Below, in pieces: positions 6,198 through 6,834 of a DNA stretch of 6,834 nucleotides (its first letter is position 1; each line of letters begins with the position of its first letter). The notes beneath the pieces were generated by a model. That model had not been told where the DNA came from. It saw only the letters and a list, made by a program, of their open reading frames with translations, and ran no database searches. The DNA comes from Ruminococcaceae bacterium UBA1213 (GTDB lineage: Bacteria; Bacillota; Clostridia; Oscillospirales; Acutalibacteraceae), in assembly GCA_002309275.1 (NCBI GenBank), contig DBXL01000155.1, positions 12,804 through 19,637 of the forward strand, read 5' to 3'. Made by a program: the position numbers and the translations under genes.

Positions 6198-6834
6198 TCA
6201 GCTTTTGACACTCACTGCAAGCCATTCTTTACAGCGTTTCTGCTCAGATGATATTTTTGCAGAAACAGTCTTATAGTCCGGTTCCAGCATGATGTCGGGA
6301 TTTTTCAGCAGATCCTCTGCTTCATATGCAAATTTTCCTGTTATATTGAAAAGTCTGCCGATAGAGTCAAATCTGGAATAACCTCTGAACTTATTCGGGA
6401 GTGCAACAAAATTCTTTTTGAATATCATTGCAAGGCATACTGTATGATAGGAGTCTGTGATAATCATTTCCGCATTTCTGATGTAATTGATCCAGTCGGC
6501 TGTTTCAACGCCCTTTTCACGTTCTATGCCCATCCTTTCGGCATTCTTGTCGGAAAGGCGGTAGAGTCCGTCAAGCAGGTTGACTGTTTTCATTTCGTTC
6601 ATTACATTGGAAAGCGTATCAATGGAAATTTTCTTATCTTCCGTGGGATCAATCAGGCATGACAGAATATATTTTTCCTTGGGCAGTTTTATCTTTGACT
6701 GATTCGCCAAATCATCATACACTTTTTTATCACACAAAAATACAGGATCTGTTACCTGTTCGGCATTGACTCCGTATATATTTTTAAGAATGTCAACACC
6801 GTTATCCTCTCTTACGGATATTCTGTCAAATCTT
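6198..6834 (-). CDS. Polysaccharide pyruvyl transferase family protein, 5' end cut by window edge
   Basis: The reading frame is open to the right edge, giving 211 residues of the C-terminal part; roughly 145 N-terminal residues are missing compared with the other PPT units. The visible part begins RFDRISVRED, matching RFDGVSVRD and KFNAIALRE in the fusion protein. It continues with QVTDPVFLCD, NLLDG, ITDSYHTVCLAMIFKKNF (His codon at 6446-6444) and a terminal EWLAVSVKS. The key His is kept, although the following Gly is Thr, so activity is plausible. A start at the TTG at 6737 is wrong, because homology continues upstream of it. The protein would transfer pyruvate from phosphoenolpyruvate to a surface-polysaccharide sugar. 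It precedes the fusion gene on the same strand, separated by 123 bp (51 bp if the ATG at 6146 were used). Confidence 0.87.
   Translation of the reverse strand, partial: RFDRISVREDNGVDILKNIYGVNAEQVTDPVFLCDKKVYDDLANQSKIKLPKEKYILSCLIDPTEDKKISIDTLSNVMNEMKTVNLLDGLYRLSDKNAERMGIEREKGVETADWINYIRNAEMIITDSYHTVCLAMIFKKNFVALPNKFRGYSRFDSIGRLFNITGKFAYEAEDLLKNPDIMLEPDYKTVSAKISSEQKRCKEWLAVSVKS

Noticed and set aside
6198..6737. Partial PPT as a short 179-residue protein starting at TTG 6737
   Set aside because: The frame and family homology continue upstream to the window edge, so the gene is truncated by the window and not naturally short.

Overview
The window is a fully coding, single-direction stretch: every supported gene lies on the minus strand, so transcription runs from the right edge to the left. 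Base composition is moderately AT-rich with many ATA, AGA and AAA codons, and starts are preceded by strong purine-rich ribosome binding sites (GGGAGG, AGGGGAG). This suggests a Firmicute, probably a gut Clostridia/Oscillospiraceae type such as Ruminococcus or a relative. That assignment is inference from composition and gene content; there is no rRNA or other marker.

Layout in transcription order (right to left): (1) 6834-6198, the C-terminal part of a polysaccharide pyruvyl transferase (PPT) family protein, cut by the window edge. (2) A 123-bp gap with a strong inverted repeat (6103-6142) and an A7G5A6 tract that holds the ribosome binding site. (3) 6074-2184, a giant protein of about 1296 residues made of two complete PPT domains in tandem fused to a complete thiamine-diphosphate (ThDP) enzyme of MenD-like architecture. 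(4) 2158-1058, a fourth, diverged PPT-like protein that has lost the family's signature His and its GSDQ motif. (5) 1043-1, the N-terminal 347 residues of a GlfT2-like galactofuranosyltransferase, cut by the left edge. Gaps within (3)-(5) are 25 and 14 bp, each filled by a ribosome binding site, so these genes are very probably one operon. No stretch over 300 bp lacks a gene, and no tRNA, rRNA, IS element, CRISPR array or convincing terminator was seen.

Taken together this looks like the interior of a cell-surface polysaccharide locus. The GlfT2-like enzyme would add galactofuranose units, and the PPT domains would decorate the polymer with pyruvate (carboxyethylidene) ketals or a related group. 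The exceptional part is the PPT-PPT-ThDP fusion. It sits in a run of four PPT units, one of them apparently degenerate, and its ThDP module keeps the cofactor-activating Glu and likely metal ligands but lacks residues that MenD uses to bind its menaquinone-pathway substrates. A ThDP-dependent step tied to polysaccharide pyruvylation, for example C-C ligation of a 2-oxo-acid-derived unit to a sugar or supply of an unusual acyl/ketal donor, is the candidate undescribed system here. The chemistry cannot be settled from sequence alone.
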